DNA of 64,000 bases from Eledone cirrhosa (GCA_964016885.1 OZ024740.1:301365786-301429785); one strand, 5' to 3'; counted from the stretch's first letter, positions 23,727 through 34,219 are shown. The notes: generated from the letters alone by a model not told the origin. Translations and numbers: made by a program.

Positions 23727-23930
23727 TGAAGGCGTGTGGCTGAGTGGTTAGAGAATTGGATTCGCAATCGTAAGGTTGTGAGTTCGATTCCTGGACCAGG
23801 TGATGCGTTATGTCCTTGAGCGAGACACTTTATTTCACGTTGCTCCTTCTACCTGGAGTTGCGACCGATAGATAGTATTAGCAATTGGAAAGACCAACGG
23901 AAACATTGTTCCCTCGATCCGATTTGACGA
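23727..23930 (+). mobile_element. tRNA-headed SINE, second family
   Basis: The head resembles a tRNA: A-box-like TGGCTGAGTGGTTAGAG at about 23739 and B-box-like GTTGTGAGTTCGATTCC at about 23776. It is followed by GGACCAGGTGATGCG, TCCTTGAGCGAGACAC and TTTATTTCACGTTGCTCC, a body seen in other molluscan SINEs. The body and the absence of a cloverleaf 3' acceptor argue against a functional tRNA gene. The 3' end merges with a poly(T)/TA region. Confidence 0.85.
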
Positions 23931-23984
23931 AAGTCGATCGTTCTTTTTTATATATCTATACACACACACATTGAAATAGCTTAA

Positions 23985-24094
23985 ACTTTAATCTATTATT
24001 TTAATAAATCTGTATATATATATATATAAATATAATAAATATATATATATATTTAACTTATTTGTATATATATATATATATATATATTTGTATG

Positions 24095-24179
<85 letters not shown>

Positions 24180-24184
24180 GTATA

Positions 24185-24240
<56 letters not shown>

Positions 24241-24328
24241 TATATACGTATATATATATATATATATATACATACATATATATATTTAGATAGATATATA
24301 TATGTGTGTTTGTTTGTAAGTATGTATG

Positions 24329-24405
<77 letters not shown>
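23985..24405. repeat. Long interrupted (TA)n satellite
   Basis: About 400 bases of TA repeats with TTTATA, GTATGTA and CATA interruptions, starting right after the ACTTTAATCTATTATTTTAA phrase. It immediately flanks the left end of the family A element. Confidence 0.95.
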
Positions 24406-24407
<2 letters not shown>

Positions 24408-24651
24408 TTTCTGAATTTGTTTAGCAAGATTCTTTATCTGAAATCGTGTGTTGAAACCGATATTGTTATACTTTGGGAGGGTCATGTTGCCAATAAGAAA
24501 CACACGCACCAGTTGCTTTCACTTCAATTTATTATATATTTATAAATTTATAAATTTACAAATCTACAAATCTACAAACTTATAAATTTCTGGTTGGTTG
24601 GTTGGTTCCACAACCAGATAGTTGTTTATATATATAGTCATAGTCCTTTCG
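24406..24651 (-). repeat. 3' direct terminal repeat (pLTR) of family A
   Basis: 246 bases from CGTTTCTGAATTTG to CATAGTCCTTTCG (plus strand reading), containing ATTTATAAATTTATAAAT and three GGTT units. Positions 24406-24610 match 28701-28905. It also encodes the first ~35 residues of the ORF, duplicated from the 5' copy. Confidence 0.9.
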
Positions 24652-24680
24652 TCACACACTCTGTGACCTCTTCAGTGACT
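24640..24680 (-). ncRNA. Hammerhead-like motif in family A 3' region (uncertain)
   Basis: On the minus strand CTGAAGA (24675 to 24669) is followed by one extra G, GTCACA pairing perfectly with TGTGAC, and GAAAG. This follows the CUGANGA / stem II / GAAA layout. The extra G before stem II and the lack of a clear stem I are against activity. A two-pair stem III (AG/CT) is possible. Confidence 0.35.
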
Positions 24681-24970
24681 GGGGATTCCTTTCTTCGTTT
24701 CTGTGCCTTTCCTCTCTTCTATCCTACGCTATTTTGTTTCTGTGTGTGTGTTGTGTGCTCAGTTTGCGCATGCGCCACATCCGGGTGTCTGTGTGTGTTT
24801 GTGTTCATTTTTCTATTTTTCTATTTATATTTTTCTATTTGTTTATTTATTTATTTATTTATTGTTGGTTGGTTGTTTGTTCTATGTGTGTGTGTGTTTT
24901 CATTTTGTCCTGTGTGTGTTTTCAATTGTAAGTTGTTTGTTCTATGTGTGTGTGTGTTTTCATTTTGTCC

Positions 24971-27900
24971 TTAATTGTAAGTTGTGATGTTGCTGTTCCA
25001 CTCATATTTTCTATTTAATTTTGGTTTTAATTCTTTTATGCTTACTGCCTCTGTAATTTGCCTAAACATTGCGTCTTTTCTATGTGTGGATTCTATTTTT
25101 ATTTCTATGCTCTCTAATCTACCCCTGTGTTCTATCTTAGCATGTTGGTAGAGCACAGATGATTCTTTATTATCTTGGAGGTCTCGCCAGTGTTCATTTA
25201 TTCGTTCCCCTATACTACGAGCTGTCTCACCTATGTACACTATATTTTGGTTTCTGCATTGTCCTTCAGTACATCTTATGCTATACACTACATTTCTAGT
25301 TTTACAGTTAATATGGGGGCTTATTTTACAGGTTATACATTTCTTATCTATACATGAGGGTCTTTGGAACGGGTATGTCTTGCTAATAAGTGTTTTTACG
25401 GAGGTACCAGGTCTTTCTACGATCTTAATATTGAGATTATGTTTATTTAGGGCCCTTCTAAATTTGTAGGCTAGTTCGCCTCTAGGGGTTGTATTGATGA
25501 ACATTACACTCTGGTATTTATTGCTATCATACCATGAGTTTATTCTATTGGCCTTGTTCCTAGTTCTTTCTATTCTATTCCAAAATTTGCTCCCATAGAA
25601 GGGGCAGGTCCCATTTATGTCATTATTTACCATTTTTTCCCATTTGGTTCTGGCTCCTTTATACACTCTGATTCTATCTCTCTGATTGTAGCCAGAGAAC
25701 TGCATACGGTGGATGAAGTGTTGTATGTGTCTCTCTAGTTCTTCGGGGTTGCACATGCGGGACACATTTCTCATCACCCGTACCAAATCCGCAATCAGTA
25801 TGTTGATTTTGGTATGGTCCGAAATGGCCGAGTTTCGGTGGATCAGATGTTTGGAAGTCATGGGTTTGGCATAATGGGAATGGAGGATTTGTTTTTGGTT
25901 GTTAATGGTATCTAACCAGAGCTCTGTGTCTAGTACAGGTAATCGATGGTTGGGGTGTCTACTCGGGTAGTCTATAGTAACTCTAATGCTCTGGTGGATG
26001 GAGTTTGCTATTTGCTGGATGCTTTCCATTGTGTTTTTCTCTAGTTCCTGACTGTTCTTTAGAGGGGGTGTCTTAACTACGATGTTTATATCATCTAAGT
26101 AGCGGGAGTACATTATCAGGGTTAGGCTGTCTTCTAATTGTTCATTAAGTTTTTGTTTAAGTCCACTGTCCCACCATACCATGAATAAGTTAGCTATGTC
26201 GCCTGCAATGCTAACACCAATGGCTGCTCCTTCCTCTTGGGCATATGTTTTACCATTAAATTTGAACATATGTTCCTTAAGGGTTAATTTTATGCTGGCC
26301 CCTACCGCATGTGCAATCATTTTATTCAGTTCATCGTGGTTTTCGGGTGTCCGTATGGCTCTGGTCCACCCGTTCCATCTATCTGTGTGGGTTTTCTTGG
26401 CCATTGAGGTAATGGTAGGTCGTCTGCCTCTTGCTGGTCTTGTAGGGCACAGGTTGCTAAGGTCATAAGTGTCTAGGTAACTATTACTATGGGTAAGCTT
26501 AAGTAGAAGTCCCAGTTCACTGGTATCAATCCCACGGAACTCAACCTTGCTCTCGCTGATCATTTCTACGCATTTCTCCACAGCAAAATCCACGTCAATA
26601 GATGGATACAGGGACACAACATCCATACTGCCTATTATGCAGTTTGTTAGGTCCCCAGATCGGTTACCCGCGCCGATTCTGCTGAGGAGGTCCTCCGTGC
26701 TGTCACACACATCTGGGGACATCTCAATGATGGGGCGTATGATCAGGGAGAGGAAGTAGGACAGTCTGTAGTTACTAGCAATGTTAGCCCCACAGACTGG
26801 CCGTGTTGGTGGTCCCGCGACAGGGTCCCAGCCCGTTTTATGGTCTTTTCGAAGCCCATACAACGCCGGCACGTCATTGTTCCAGGCCTGGAAGTTGTTG
26901 GAAGTCCTTTTGTTGGGCTGCATTATATTCATCCACATCACTATATGGGCATTCAGGGCTTTTTCTCTATCCTCATGCTCCTGTGGTGTTACCTCTCTTG
27001 TGTTGGTGATGTGGGGTTGCATTGCCTGGATGTAGTTTGGCAGGCTGTCAACCGACATTCTGCCAGACTTGTCTGTTGGAAAACATGCTATCTCTCCATT
27101 ACGCGAGCGCTGCATGAGCTTACGCAAGCCATTTGCAGATTCTTCTCCCAGTTGCTGGGCCTCTATTCTATTATGCTTCTTGCTATACTGTTCTATAATA
27201 TTTCTAAGTTCGGATTTAGCTATACTAAATTGTGCTTCTGTTTGTTCATCGACCTGCGACGGCAACTGCGTGCGTTTGTTAAATGGCAAAGACGTGGCGT
27301 GGACTCGTCGTAGGTCGAATGATTTATCGGAGGGGTTATAAAACGGAGAGTTCCAGGCTGCTGCTTTATGTGTACTAGTGCTATTATTATTGTTAGTTGT
27401 GTTGTTTCTATTTCCACCAACAGCCTCAGCTTCATGGTTGTTTCTATGTCTCTCATAATTACTCCTGTCTCTTTCCACTGGCTCAATGTTATTATCTACC
27501 CTATTTTGTGTGTCTGTGTGTTCGTCTTGGTTATTCTCTTTGTCCTTAGTCTCCCATCTCCTTTTCCTTTTAATCCTATTACTTTCTCTTATTTCTCTGA
27601 TTTCTGTGCCACTGTCATTACTTGTTTTCTGTGTCTGTGTGTTTGTTAAGATTGTGGTGGTGGTGAGAGGCATTGAATGCGTGTGTGTTGTTGTTGTTGA
27701 TGTGTGTTGTTGTTGATGTGTGTTGTTGTTGTCTCCGTGTGTGTGTGTGTTATCGTTGTTGTATGTGTTGTCATTGTTGTTTGTGTCTGCGTGTCTGTTG
27801 TTGTTGTATCTGGGTATGTTGCTATTGTTGTTGTTGTTGATGTGTGTGTTGTTGTTATTGTTGTCTCCGTGTGTGTTATCGTTGTTGTGTGTGTTGTTAT

Positions 27901-28780
27901 TGTTGTTTGTGTCTGCGTGTCTGTTGTTGTTGTATCTGGGTATGTTGCTATTGTTGTTGTTGTTGTTATTGTTGTTTGTGTCTGTGTGTCTGTTGTTGTT
28001 GGGATGTGTGTTGTATATGTGTGTGCGTATATTGTTGCTTTTGTTTTTGATGCTCCAGCGTAGTTTTGTAAATGATTTTTCTATTTCTGACAGACAACTA
28101 ATCATATTTACCTTCTTGAATATCGCAAATTTGGGTGGCAGACGTAACACAGACATTTCATTATTATCTATTTCCGTGTTTCCATAAATGTTGGTATTTT
28201 CGTTGTTGAACTCTTCAGATAATGAGGTGTCGGCCATGTTGATACCGTCAATTTTGTCGGGATATCTATTGGTATACTCTATAGTATCCCGATTTAGCTT
28301 TGCCTGTTTAAGCCACTTTAATTTTCTGTTAAAGTGCTTATCACATTCTTGAGTAATGTACTGTTCTTCGGGGCGTATAAGGCTTATAAATGTTAGTTTT
28401 TCTGCTGGTGTGGTGATTTTAGATATTTCTTGTATTAGGTTACGCTTTAGTTTTTCTTGATGACTTAATTCTCTATAGATCTTCTTTTTTATGTTTAGAA
28501 TTAAAGTTCGTTTTAGCCTATCTGCTTCTTTTTTGGTGAGTTGTAATCTTCTAACGTCGGTATTGATGGTGTTGGTGTAGATTCTAGAAGTGGTGCACAG
28601 TTTTATGAAGCGTAGTTGTCGAGATGTTATGGTTTTTCGTAGACAACAGAACATGGTGGTTTTCAGTATCTTGTTAGCCTGGCTAAGGCTTACGATATTT
28701 CGTTTCTGAATTTGTTTAGCAAGATTCTTTATCTGAAATCGTGTGTTGAAACCGATATTGTTATACTTTGGGAGGGTCAT
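24971..28780 (-). CDS. Penelope-like reverse transcriptase with C-terminal GIY-YIG endonuclease
   Basis: An uninterrupted ORF. The longest reading begins at GTG 28804, but the first ATG is at 28780, giving about 1269 residues (numbers below use the 28804 frame). Residues 1-250 are basic; about 255-388 are an Asn/Thr/His low-complexity tract with an exact 60-bp internal DNA repeat (27779-27838 and 27903-27962). PTDKSGRM near residue 578 matches the N-terminal Asp-Lys block of Penelope-like enzymes. LYGLRKDHK starts at 648; motif A MDVVSLYPS at 727; motif B EEGAAIGVSIAGDIANLF at 857; motif C YLDD at 902. The C-terminus has a Cys cluster (CIDKKCITC) and GIY-YIG (VVYSIRC near 1172, YIGET at 1190). 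Motif B lacks the AMGT of canonical families, so this is a divergent lineage. It is probably transcribed from the upstream terminal repeat. Confidence 0.92.
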   Translation of the reverse strand: MTLPKYNNIGFNTRFQIKNLAKQIQKRNIVSLSQANKILKTTMFCCLRKTITSRQLRFIKLCTTSRIYTNTINTDVRRLQLTKKEADRLKRTLILNIKKKIYRELSHQEKLKRNLIQEISKITTPAEKLTFISLIRPEEQYITQECDKHFNRKLKWLKQAKLNRDTIEYTNRYPDKIDGINMADTSLSEEFNNENTNIYGNTEIDNNEMSVLRLPPKFAIFKKVNMISCLSEIEKSFTKLRWSIKNKSNNIRTHIYNTHPNNNRHTDTNNNNNNNNNSNIPRYNNNRHADTNNNNNTHNNDNTHGDNNNNNTHINNNNNSNIPRYNNNRHADTNNNDNTYNNDNTHTHGDNNNTHQQQHTSTTTTHTHSMPLTTTTILTNTQTQKTSNDSGTEIREIRESNRIKRKRRWETKDKENNQDEHTDTQNRVDNNIEPVERDRSNYERHRNNHEAEAVGGNRNNTTNNNNSTSTHKAAAWNSPFYNPSDKSFDLRRVHATSLPFNKRTQLPSQVDEQTEAQFSIAKSELRNIIEQYSKKHNRIEAQQLGEESANGLRKLMQRSRNGEIACFPTDKSGRMSVDSLPNYIQAMQPHITNTREVTPQEHEDREKALNAHIVMWMNIMQPNKRTSNNFQAWNNDVPALYGLRKDHKTGWDPVAGPPTRPVCGANIASNYRLSYFLSLIIRPIIEMSPDVCDSTEDLLSRIGAGNRSGDLTNCIIGSMDVVSLYPSIDVDFAVEKCVEMISESKVEFRGIDTSELGLLLKLTHSNSYLDTYDLSNLCPTRPARGRRPTITSMAKKTHTDRWNGWTRAIRTPENHDELNKMIAHAVGASIKLTLKEHMFKFNGKTYAQEEGAAIGVSIAGDIANLFMVWWDSGLKQKLNEQLEDSLTLIMYSRYLDDINIVVKTPPLKNSQELEKNTMESIQQIANSIHQSIRVTIDYPSRHPNHRLPVLDTELWLDTINNQKQILHSHYAKPMTSKHLIHRNSAISDHTKINILIADLVRVMRNVSRMCNPEELERHIQHFIHRMQFSGYNQRDRIRVYKGARTKWEKMVNNDINGTCPFYGSKFWNRIERTRNKANRINSWYDSNKYQSVMFINTTPRGELAYKFRRALNKHNLNIKIVERPGTSVKTLISKTYPFQRPSCIDKKCITCKISPHINCKTRNVVYSIRCTEGQCRNQNIVYIGETARSIGERINEHWRDLQDNKESSVLYQHAKIEHRGRLESIEIKIESTHRKDAMFRQITEAVSIKELKPKLNRKYEWNSNITTYN

Positions 28781-28905
28781 GTTGCCAATAAGAAACACAC
28801 GCACCAGATGCTTTCACTTCAATTTATTATATATTTATAAATTTATAAATTTACAAATCTACAAATCTACAAACTTATAAATTTCTGGTTGGTTGGTTGG
28901 TTCCA
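28701..28905 (-). repeat. 5' direct terminal repeat of family A
   Basis: 205 bases colinear with 24406-24610, offset 4295. The one visible difference is CCAGATGC against CCAGTTGC. It contains the start codon of the ORF. Confidence 0.92.
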
Positions 28906-29097
28906 CGAAAGGACTATGACTATATATATAAACAACTATCTGGTTGTGGAACCAACCAACCAACCAGAAATTTATAAGTTTGTAGATTTGTAGATTTGTA
29001 AATTTATAAATTTATAAATTTATAAATATATAATAAATTGAAATGAAAGCAACTGGTGCGTGTGTTTCTTATTGGCAACATGACCCTCCCAAAGTAT

Positions 29098-29102
<5 letters not shown>
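28906..29102 (+). repeat. Inverted terminal copy at the 5' end of family A
   Basis: The sequence CGAAAGGACTATGAC ... GGTTGTGGAACCAACC ... CTCCCAAAGTATAAC is the inverse of the terminal repeat. It pairs with 28756-28905 around a ~35-base spacer to form a long hairpin at the element's 5' end. It ends abruptly in (TA)n at 29103. Confidence 0.9.
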
Positions 29103-29127
<25 letters not shown>

Positions 29128-29133
<6 letters not shown>

Positions 29134-29247
29134 TGTTGTACATATTCGTCACTAGTAAATTCCGGATTCAATTTATCCCAAATTATATGCGTGCACACGC
29201 ACACACGCAAACACACGAACTTACTCACACACACGTGCATATATATG

Positions 29248-29278
<31 letters not shown>

Positions 29279-29389
29279 ACGTGTGCGTGAGTAAGTTCGT
29301 GTGTTTGCGTGTGTGCGTGTGTGCACGCATATAATTTTTGATAAATTGAATCCGGAATTTACTAGTGACGAATATGTACAACACAGTTT
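29128..29389. repeat. 262-bp foldback repeat adjoining family A
   Basis: The left arm from AACTGTGTTGTACATATTCG and the right arm ending in its inverse pair over about 120 bases each, including TTCCGGATTCAATTTATC and GCGTGTGTGCACGC-type CA/TG segments. The centre is TATATGTATATATATATG. It is separated from the family A element by only ~25 bases of TA. Confidence 0.85.
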
Positions 29390-30245
29390 AACATATTTTC
29401 TAATACGTTAAAGACGTAAGGCAAACATGTTGAACGAAATAAACGAGGAATCAGACAGCATAACGAAATCGAAAAAATATATATGCCAAAATAAAATATA
29501 TTGAAACGGATATTGTCTTTGTAGCCAATACGAGTTAGAATTTGTATTTCAGATATGTCTGAAAAATCTATAATCAATAATATATAATGGAGGTATATTA
29601 TTTTGCAGAACGTCAAAATGTAAGATTAAAAAATTATTAAAAATTATTGCATGAGACAGAGCAAAAAAATAATAAAATTGAAAAATCCAATTTTACAAAT
29701 TAATCGTATATATAATCGTATGTATTATTAGATGGTTCAGCTTGATAATATTTATGTAGAAGCCATTGGAAAATATAAAACATGCATTATTCTATTTAAA
29801 TTATTAAATGTGCGAATGTAATTAAAACAACAAGGAATGAAGTGGCATTTGCCGCTTACTCTTTTCACGGGAGTGCTCATAGATTAATGTACGTTGTCAT
29901 GTATACTGGATTCATTCAGAAACAAGTAACATTTAGTGACACTCTTAAAACTTAATGTGATAGATTTCAACTTAAATTAGGAAACACCAAAGTAAAATGT
30001 ATATATGAAAATGTATAGAAAAAAAATGTCCTATATCAAAATACAGCAACAGACACAATTTAAACTATGTGTTCTTAAAGTAGAAATATTTTCATTTTTT
30101 GTAGATCTCCCTTGGTGAAACTATACTTTGTAAATATATTTGTATGTATGCATGCATTAAATAGCCCTGGTAAATGCACGAAATGAAATATCGAGTTTTG
30201 TTTTGATATCGTGTTCCACTGCTGGATGTTGTCTTATGGTCACAT
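29390..30245. other. AT-rich spacer, nothing recognised
   Basis: AT-rich sequence with A-runs. No conserved ORF, RNA gene or repeat family was identified. Confidence 0.5.
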
Positions 30246-30246
30246 T

Positions 30247-30436
30247 AGGCATAATTGGTTCTACTTTTAGCATAATGCTAGCAATTAATCCAGTGCATTA
30301 CTGTTGCTTTATTTTATCGACCCCATAAGGATGAAAGGCGAAGTTAAGCTGGGCGGGATCTGAACTAAGAACATAAAGAGCCATAACTCTATACTGCAAA
30401 GCATGGTGCCTGACACTCTACCGATACTGTCAATCA
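30247..30436 (-). mobile_element. Cephalopod tRNA-derived SINE, near full length
   Basis: Reverse copy with ATAATTGGTTCTACTTTTAG, a mutated tail core (GCATAATGCTAGCAATTA), CGACCCCATAAGGATGAAAG, GGGATCTGAACTAAG and CTCTACCGATACTGTCAATC at the tRNA-like end. More diverged than the copies at 45.6 and 58.0 kb. Confidence 0.88.
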
Positions 30437-31860
30437 ACTAGGTATTATATTGGAGCAGAGGAAGGGAGTTCACTGTGAGTGCTATTATTACAAGCAACTC
30501 TCATTCGTGCACATGTAGAACACCATCCTAACAACAATGATGTTCAAGGACCCAGGAGAACAGGGCCTCCACTGCTATAGTGATAAACATTTGGCAAAGC
30601 GATCGATCTTCTAGTTGTTGAGCAACATAATATCTGTCCACTTTAGAAACCATATGGCTGTTGTTTACTGTAAGATAACGATATGTAACGGAATGAGATT
30701 ACATATATTTACAAATACATACGACAATAACATTTGACAGATAATGAAGATAGAATTTTACAACCATGCAAATGAAACGTATTTTGCCAACAATAAATCA
30801 AATAATAATTTAAACGTATGTGACATACTTAATTATTTACATAAAAAGTTGTGAACAATAATAAATTGTTTGTAAGTTTTTCAATAAATCAATTGCGGGT
30901 TCTGAGAAAAAGAGATTGAGAAGACATGGCTATAAATTGAAAGCGCGGGTTTTAAGTAACACACTTTGCCGAGGGCTCTGTTTCAGCCATTTACATAAAA
31001 GCTCATCCATCTGTTTGGTAAGTATGTAATAAAGCCACAAAACATTCGTTCTTCGTGTAATATCTAAAATGAATGTAGCACGTACATATACGGTTGAGTT
31101 AAATATACATATATCTGAGATTAGATATTGCTGTTTCATTCATTTCACTTTGAACAATAATCTAAGTCCATATAATTTCTAACGTCATATTTCAATCTTA
31201 AATGTGTAACACATTTATTGGCCCGAATTAAGATAAATTTGAGTGATTATACCAGCCAAGCTGCCACAATGATTAGCTGAAGTGGGAAGTGGAGGGTAGA
31301 GTGTCAAGTGGAGTGGAAATGAAGGGCGACCGAGGGAGAGATGATCGAGCAAGATGTCCAAAATGTGTTCGCTAAACCTCTCGGCTTTTCTACATGCGTA
31401 TACATTAGCGTGTTAACAGTGGGTTAGTGTGCGGGGGAATTTATGTGATTATTAGTGTGTGCAGAGAGTATAATTATGCATGTGTGCGAATTCACCTGGC
31501 TGACTGTCTCAAATGAGAAGAGAGATATATGTATCTAGAACTGTGGGTGAAAGATATAAGTGAATGTTGTATATTGTCTGTTGTCTGTGATATTTCATGT
31601 ATTGGGCAGATAAGTGGAGAGGGTGGTGAAGTAGCGTACTCTAAGACGGAAGATGGCTGTATGTGAATGGGATGGTGTATGTCATTGAGAGTGGGATCAA
31701 GGTGTGGTGACATTGGACTATAGTTTCAAAGGGAACACAGTGATGTGCTATTGTGTCTAGCTGCGGTGGTCGTGGTTGTAGTTTGCCTTTGTGTATCAGC
31801 TCGTGAATATATTTGCTCTCTCCAACCTTTCAACCACCTTTTTTTCTATCCACCTCTCTT
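30437..31860. other. Spacer without recognisable gene
   Basis: Mixed AT-rich sequence. A minus-strand ORF of 69 codons at 30930-31139 has no recognised domain. Stretches near 30440-30640 and 31260-31400 have higher GC content but no family I can name. Confidence 0.5.
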
Positions 31861-31995
31861 CCAACTTTCCTCTTTCCTGATGAAGCACATATGTCCGATA
31901 CGTTGTAACATTTATTTATTTATTTATTCATTTTACTTTATCATGTTATTCAGGTGTGAATCTAATAAAACGTTGTGTTTGCCTCTCTTCCTTTG
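31860..31995 (+). repeat. Penelope-like terminal fragment with mutated hammerhead core
   Basis: CTGATGAAGCACATATGTCC is followed by GATACGTTGTAAC: the CUGAUGA box and a stem II are present, but the second box reads GATA instead of GAAA, which should inactivate it. A downstream ATTTATTTATTTATTC and AATAAAACGTTGTG follow. Confidence 0.5.
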
Positions 31996-32819
31996 TCTTG
32001 ATTATATCTACACACTTAACCCCCAAATTCCTTTGTAGTTCCCCAGTTTGGGGCTGTACCATCATAAGGTCGTACCCGAATCCCAGCAATTTCAGTTTAT
32101 AACATATCGCGAAATAAAATATTTAAGCATACGATCATATTTTATACCACCTTCTTTTCTATGAAACCCATTCCGACTGCTATTGTGTGTTTGTGTATCA
32201 GGGCGCGCAGAAATTCGTATACATATTTGTACATCTATCTACGTTGTTCGATTCAGGCACCCGTGCTCACTCACACATCACTCACAGCAACCAGCCTCAC
32301 CATGGTCGATTCCCATCACTCACCAGTTTTCATAGGCAATCAAACAAACCTACACATGCACAAAGTCACAAAGACGCAGACACAAACACGCAATGCACAC
32401 ACACAACAAACAGACACACTCGCAGACAGGCACACGTCCATTCGAAATTTACAAAGATTAACTCCCTTTCGTAACATCACTAATATCTAAGTTACTCACT
32501 GACCAGCATTTCTTCAAAATGATACATTGAACATATATGTGACATTTTCAATTATTTCTCCGTTCCTTTCTGTTATAAATCACTTTATTTATATTTCATC
32601 TTTTATTCATCTTTTATTTATTTTTCTATATACACATGAATGACTAATCTCCGAATCTTAAATACACTTTTCCTACCCTATCAAGTATTAAACTAAGATA
32701 TTCCTTTTTGCACTGTGTCGTTTGCTTTGTAGAACCCCTGAACGATTTTCATATATATATATGAAGGTGTATTCCTGTATATTTGTTTGTTTGTTTGTTA
32801 ACGAACTACTCCTATGGTA
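31996..32819. other. Spacer with CA-rich segment and a decayed family C end
   Basis: CA-rich sequence at 32340-32430. At about 32640-32712, CTAATCTCCGAATCTTAAAT and CCTATCAAGTATTAAAC resemble the family C terminal segment but lack a usable ribozyme core. No gene. Confidence 0.4.
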
Positions 32820-33554
32820 TAACCATATATATTCTGAAACTACATTGCTCAGGGTACTTGGATACGTATATTTCATTTTAATCAAAGGGTTCGCCGGGGG
32901 CACAAACCCCCGCTGAAAATATTTTCCCTTCTATTTATATGAAATTTAAACCATAGGTAAATGATGCTTATTCAAAAAATTTCAGAAAATTTCATTAATA
33001 TTAAGACACCCTTATGGGGGTAAATACCCTTAGGGAAAATTTTGCCTAATAACTGGAACACGATTTCACGAACTCCTTTTATGGTTTTGGAGATAGTCAC
33101 CCGTAACCATATATATTCTGAAACTACATTACCCTGGGTACTTGGATAAGTATATTTCATTTTAATGATAGGGTTCCCCGGGGAACAATACACCCACTGA
33201 AAACCCCCGCTGAAAATGTTTTCCCCCACGATTTATATGAAATGTAAACCATAGGTAAATAACAAGATATGATGCCTATTCACAAAAGTTTTGGATTTAT
33301 ATTTTTAAAGAAATTATTTACAAGAAACAAAATAAGATTAAGATTTAATAATGTAATTTTGATTTGATATATTACAAAAAATATTGTTTTCCAATTTTTC
33401 ATGCATTACAATTTGTCGTGCATTACATTTTACATTGAGTAATATTGAAATACAGAGTTTTTTTCTCCATAAATTATAGCACTGATGTAAAATCAATCAT
33501 CATTTTCTTACGAAAAAAATGTGAGACGTAGCAAGGCGCAGGTAATTCGGCTAG
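32820..33554 (+). mobile_element. Tandemly duplicated repeat ending in a Helitron-like CTAG terminus
   Basis: ACCATATATATTCTGAAACT (about 32822) recurs at about 33105 with GGGTACTTGGATA, TATATTTCATTTTAAT and ACCATAGGTAAAT, giving a ~284-bp tandem duplication. The right end reads GGTAATTCGGCTAG at 33541-33554, followed by T and TA repeats, similar to a Helitron 3' end, although the preceding hairpin is weak. The left boundary is not defined. No ORF. Confidence 0.4.
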
Positions 33555-33845
33555 TATATATATATGTTTATATATATTTATATTTTTTTTTTTTTCGTCG
33601 TTCTCTTCGTTATCGACCGTTGTGTTTTTTCCAGGATAGCTATCTATTTTGGCTATCTATTTTAGCTATTCACGCACTCTGGTGCGATGTACTGCTTTTA
33701 ATGAGTTCAAAATATCAGTGAAATATCTCTCTTTGTGATTCTCTCACTTTATATATATATATATAGAGAGAGAGAGGGAGAGAGAGCGGGGAGAAAGAGG
33801 GAATGGGTAAGAGATACACACACACATACACCACACATATATGTA

Positions 33846-33888
<43 letters not shown>

Positions 33889-34178
33889 TGCTATTGAGTA
33901 ATGTTATACTAAAATACTTAGCACCTGTTCGGCACTCTATGCTTTCACAATTATGTGTTAAAAGTATGCATTAACAATGTCATTTATATTGGCTTAATAT
34001 ACAGAGTCTTTGGTAAGAATGAGATAAAAGTTTCCGTTTAACATAGAGGTTATCACGTGTTTCACTAATGACATGCACGGAGTCTAACTGGATTAAGATC
34101 TGCTTCGGCCCTGTCATTGATTTGCACTTCACCCCCAATGGACATCAATAGTGGAGTATTTTCATCGCTGAGATATTA

Positions 34179-34219
<41 letters not shown>

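Larger units (their letters stand above)
24406..29102 (-). mobile_element. Penelope-like retroelement, family A, near-intact
   Basis: Read on the minus strand the element has an inverted terminal copy (29102 to 28906), a direct terminal repeat (28905 to 28701), a single ORF, a ~320-base 3' UTR with a 61-bp-spaced duplicated TG-rich block (24871-24909 and 24932-24970), and the second direct repeat (24651 to 24406). The direct repeats differ at one visible position over about 205 bases, implying a recent insertion. Both outer flanks are (TA)n, so no target duplication can be recognised. Direct plus inverted terminal sequence is a known Penelope-like arrangement. Confidence 0.9.

Noticed and set aside
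23739..23795. Functional tRNA gene
   Set aside because: A- and B-box-like sequences are present, but they continue into a SINE body and no acceptor stem closes the cloverleaf.
27704..28187. Plus-strand ORFs rich in V, C and L at 27.7-28.2 kb
   Set aside because: Antisense readings of the Asn/Thr-rich tract in the family A Penelope-like ORF.
28781..28804. GTG start for the family A ORF, giving 1277 residues
   Set aside because: Eukaryotic initiation normally uses ATG; the first ATG in frame is at 28780, and a TGA lies just upstream of the GTG.
30930..31139. 69-codon minus-strand ORF
   Set aside because: Composition looks protein-like but no family is recognised and flanks show no gene signals.
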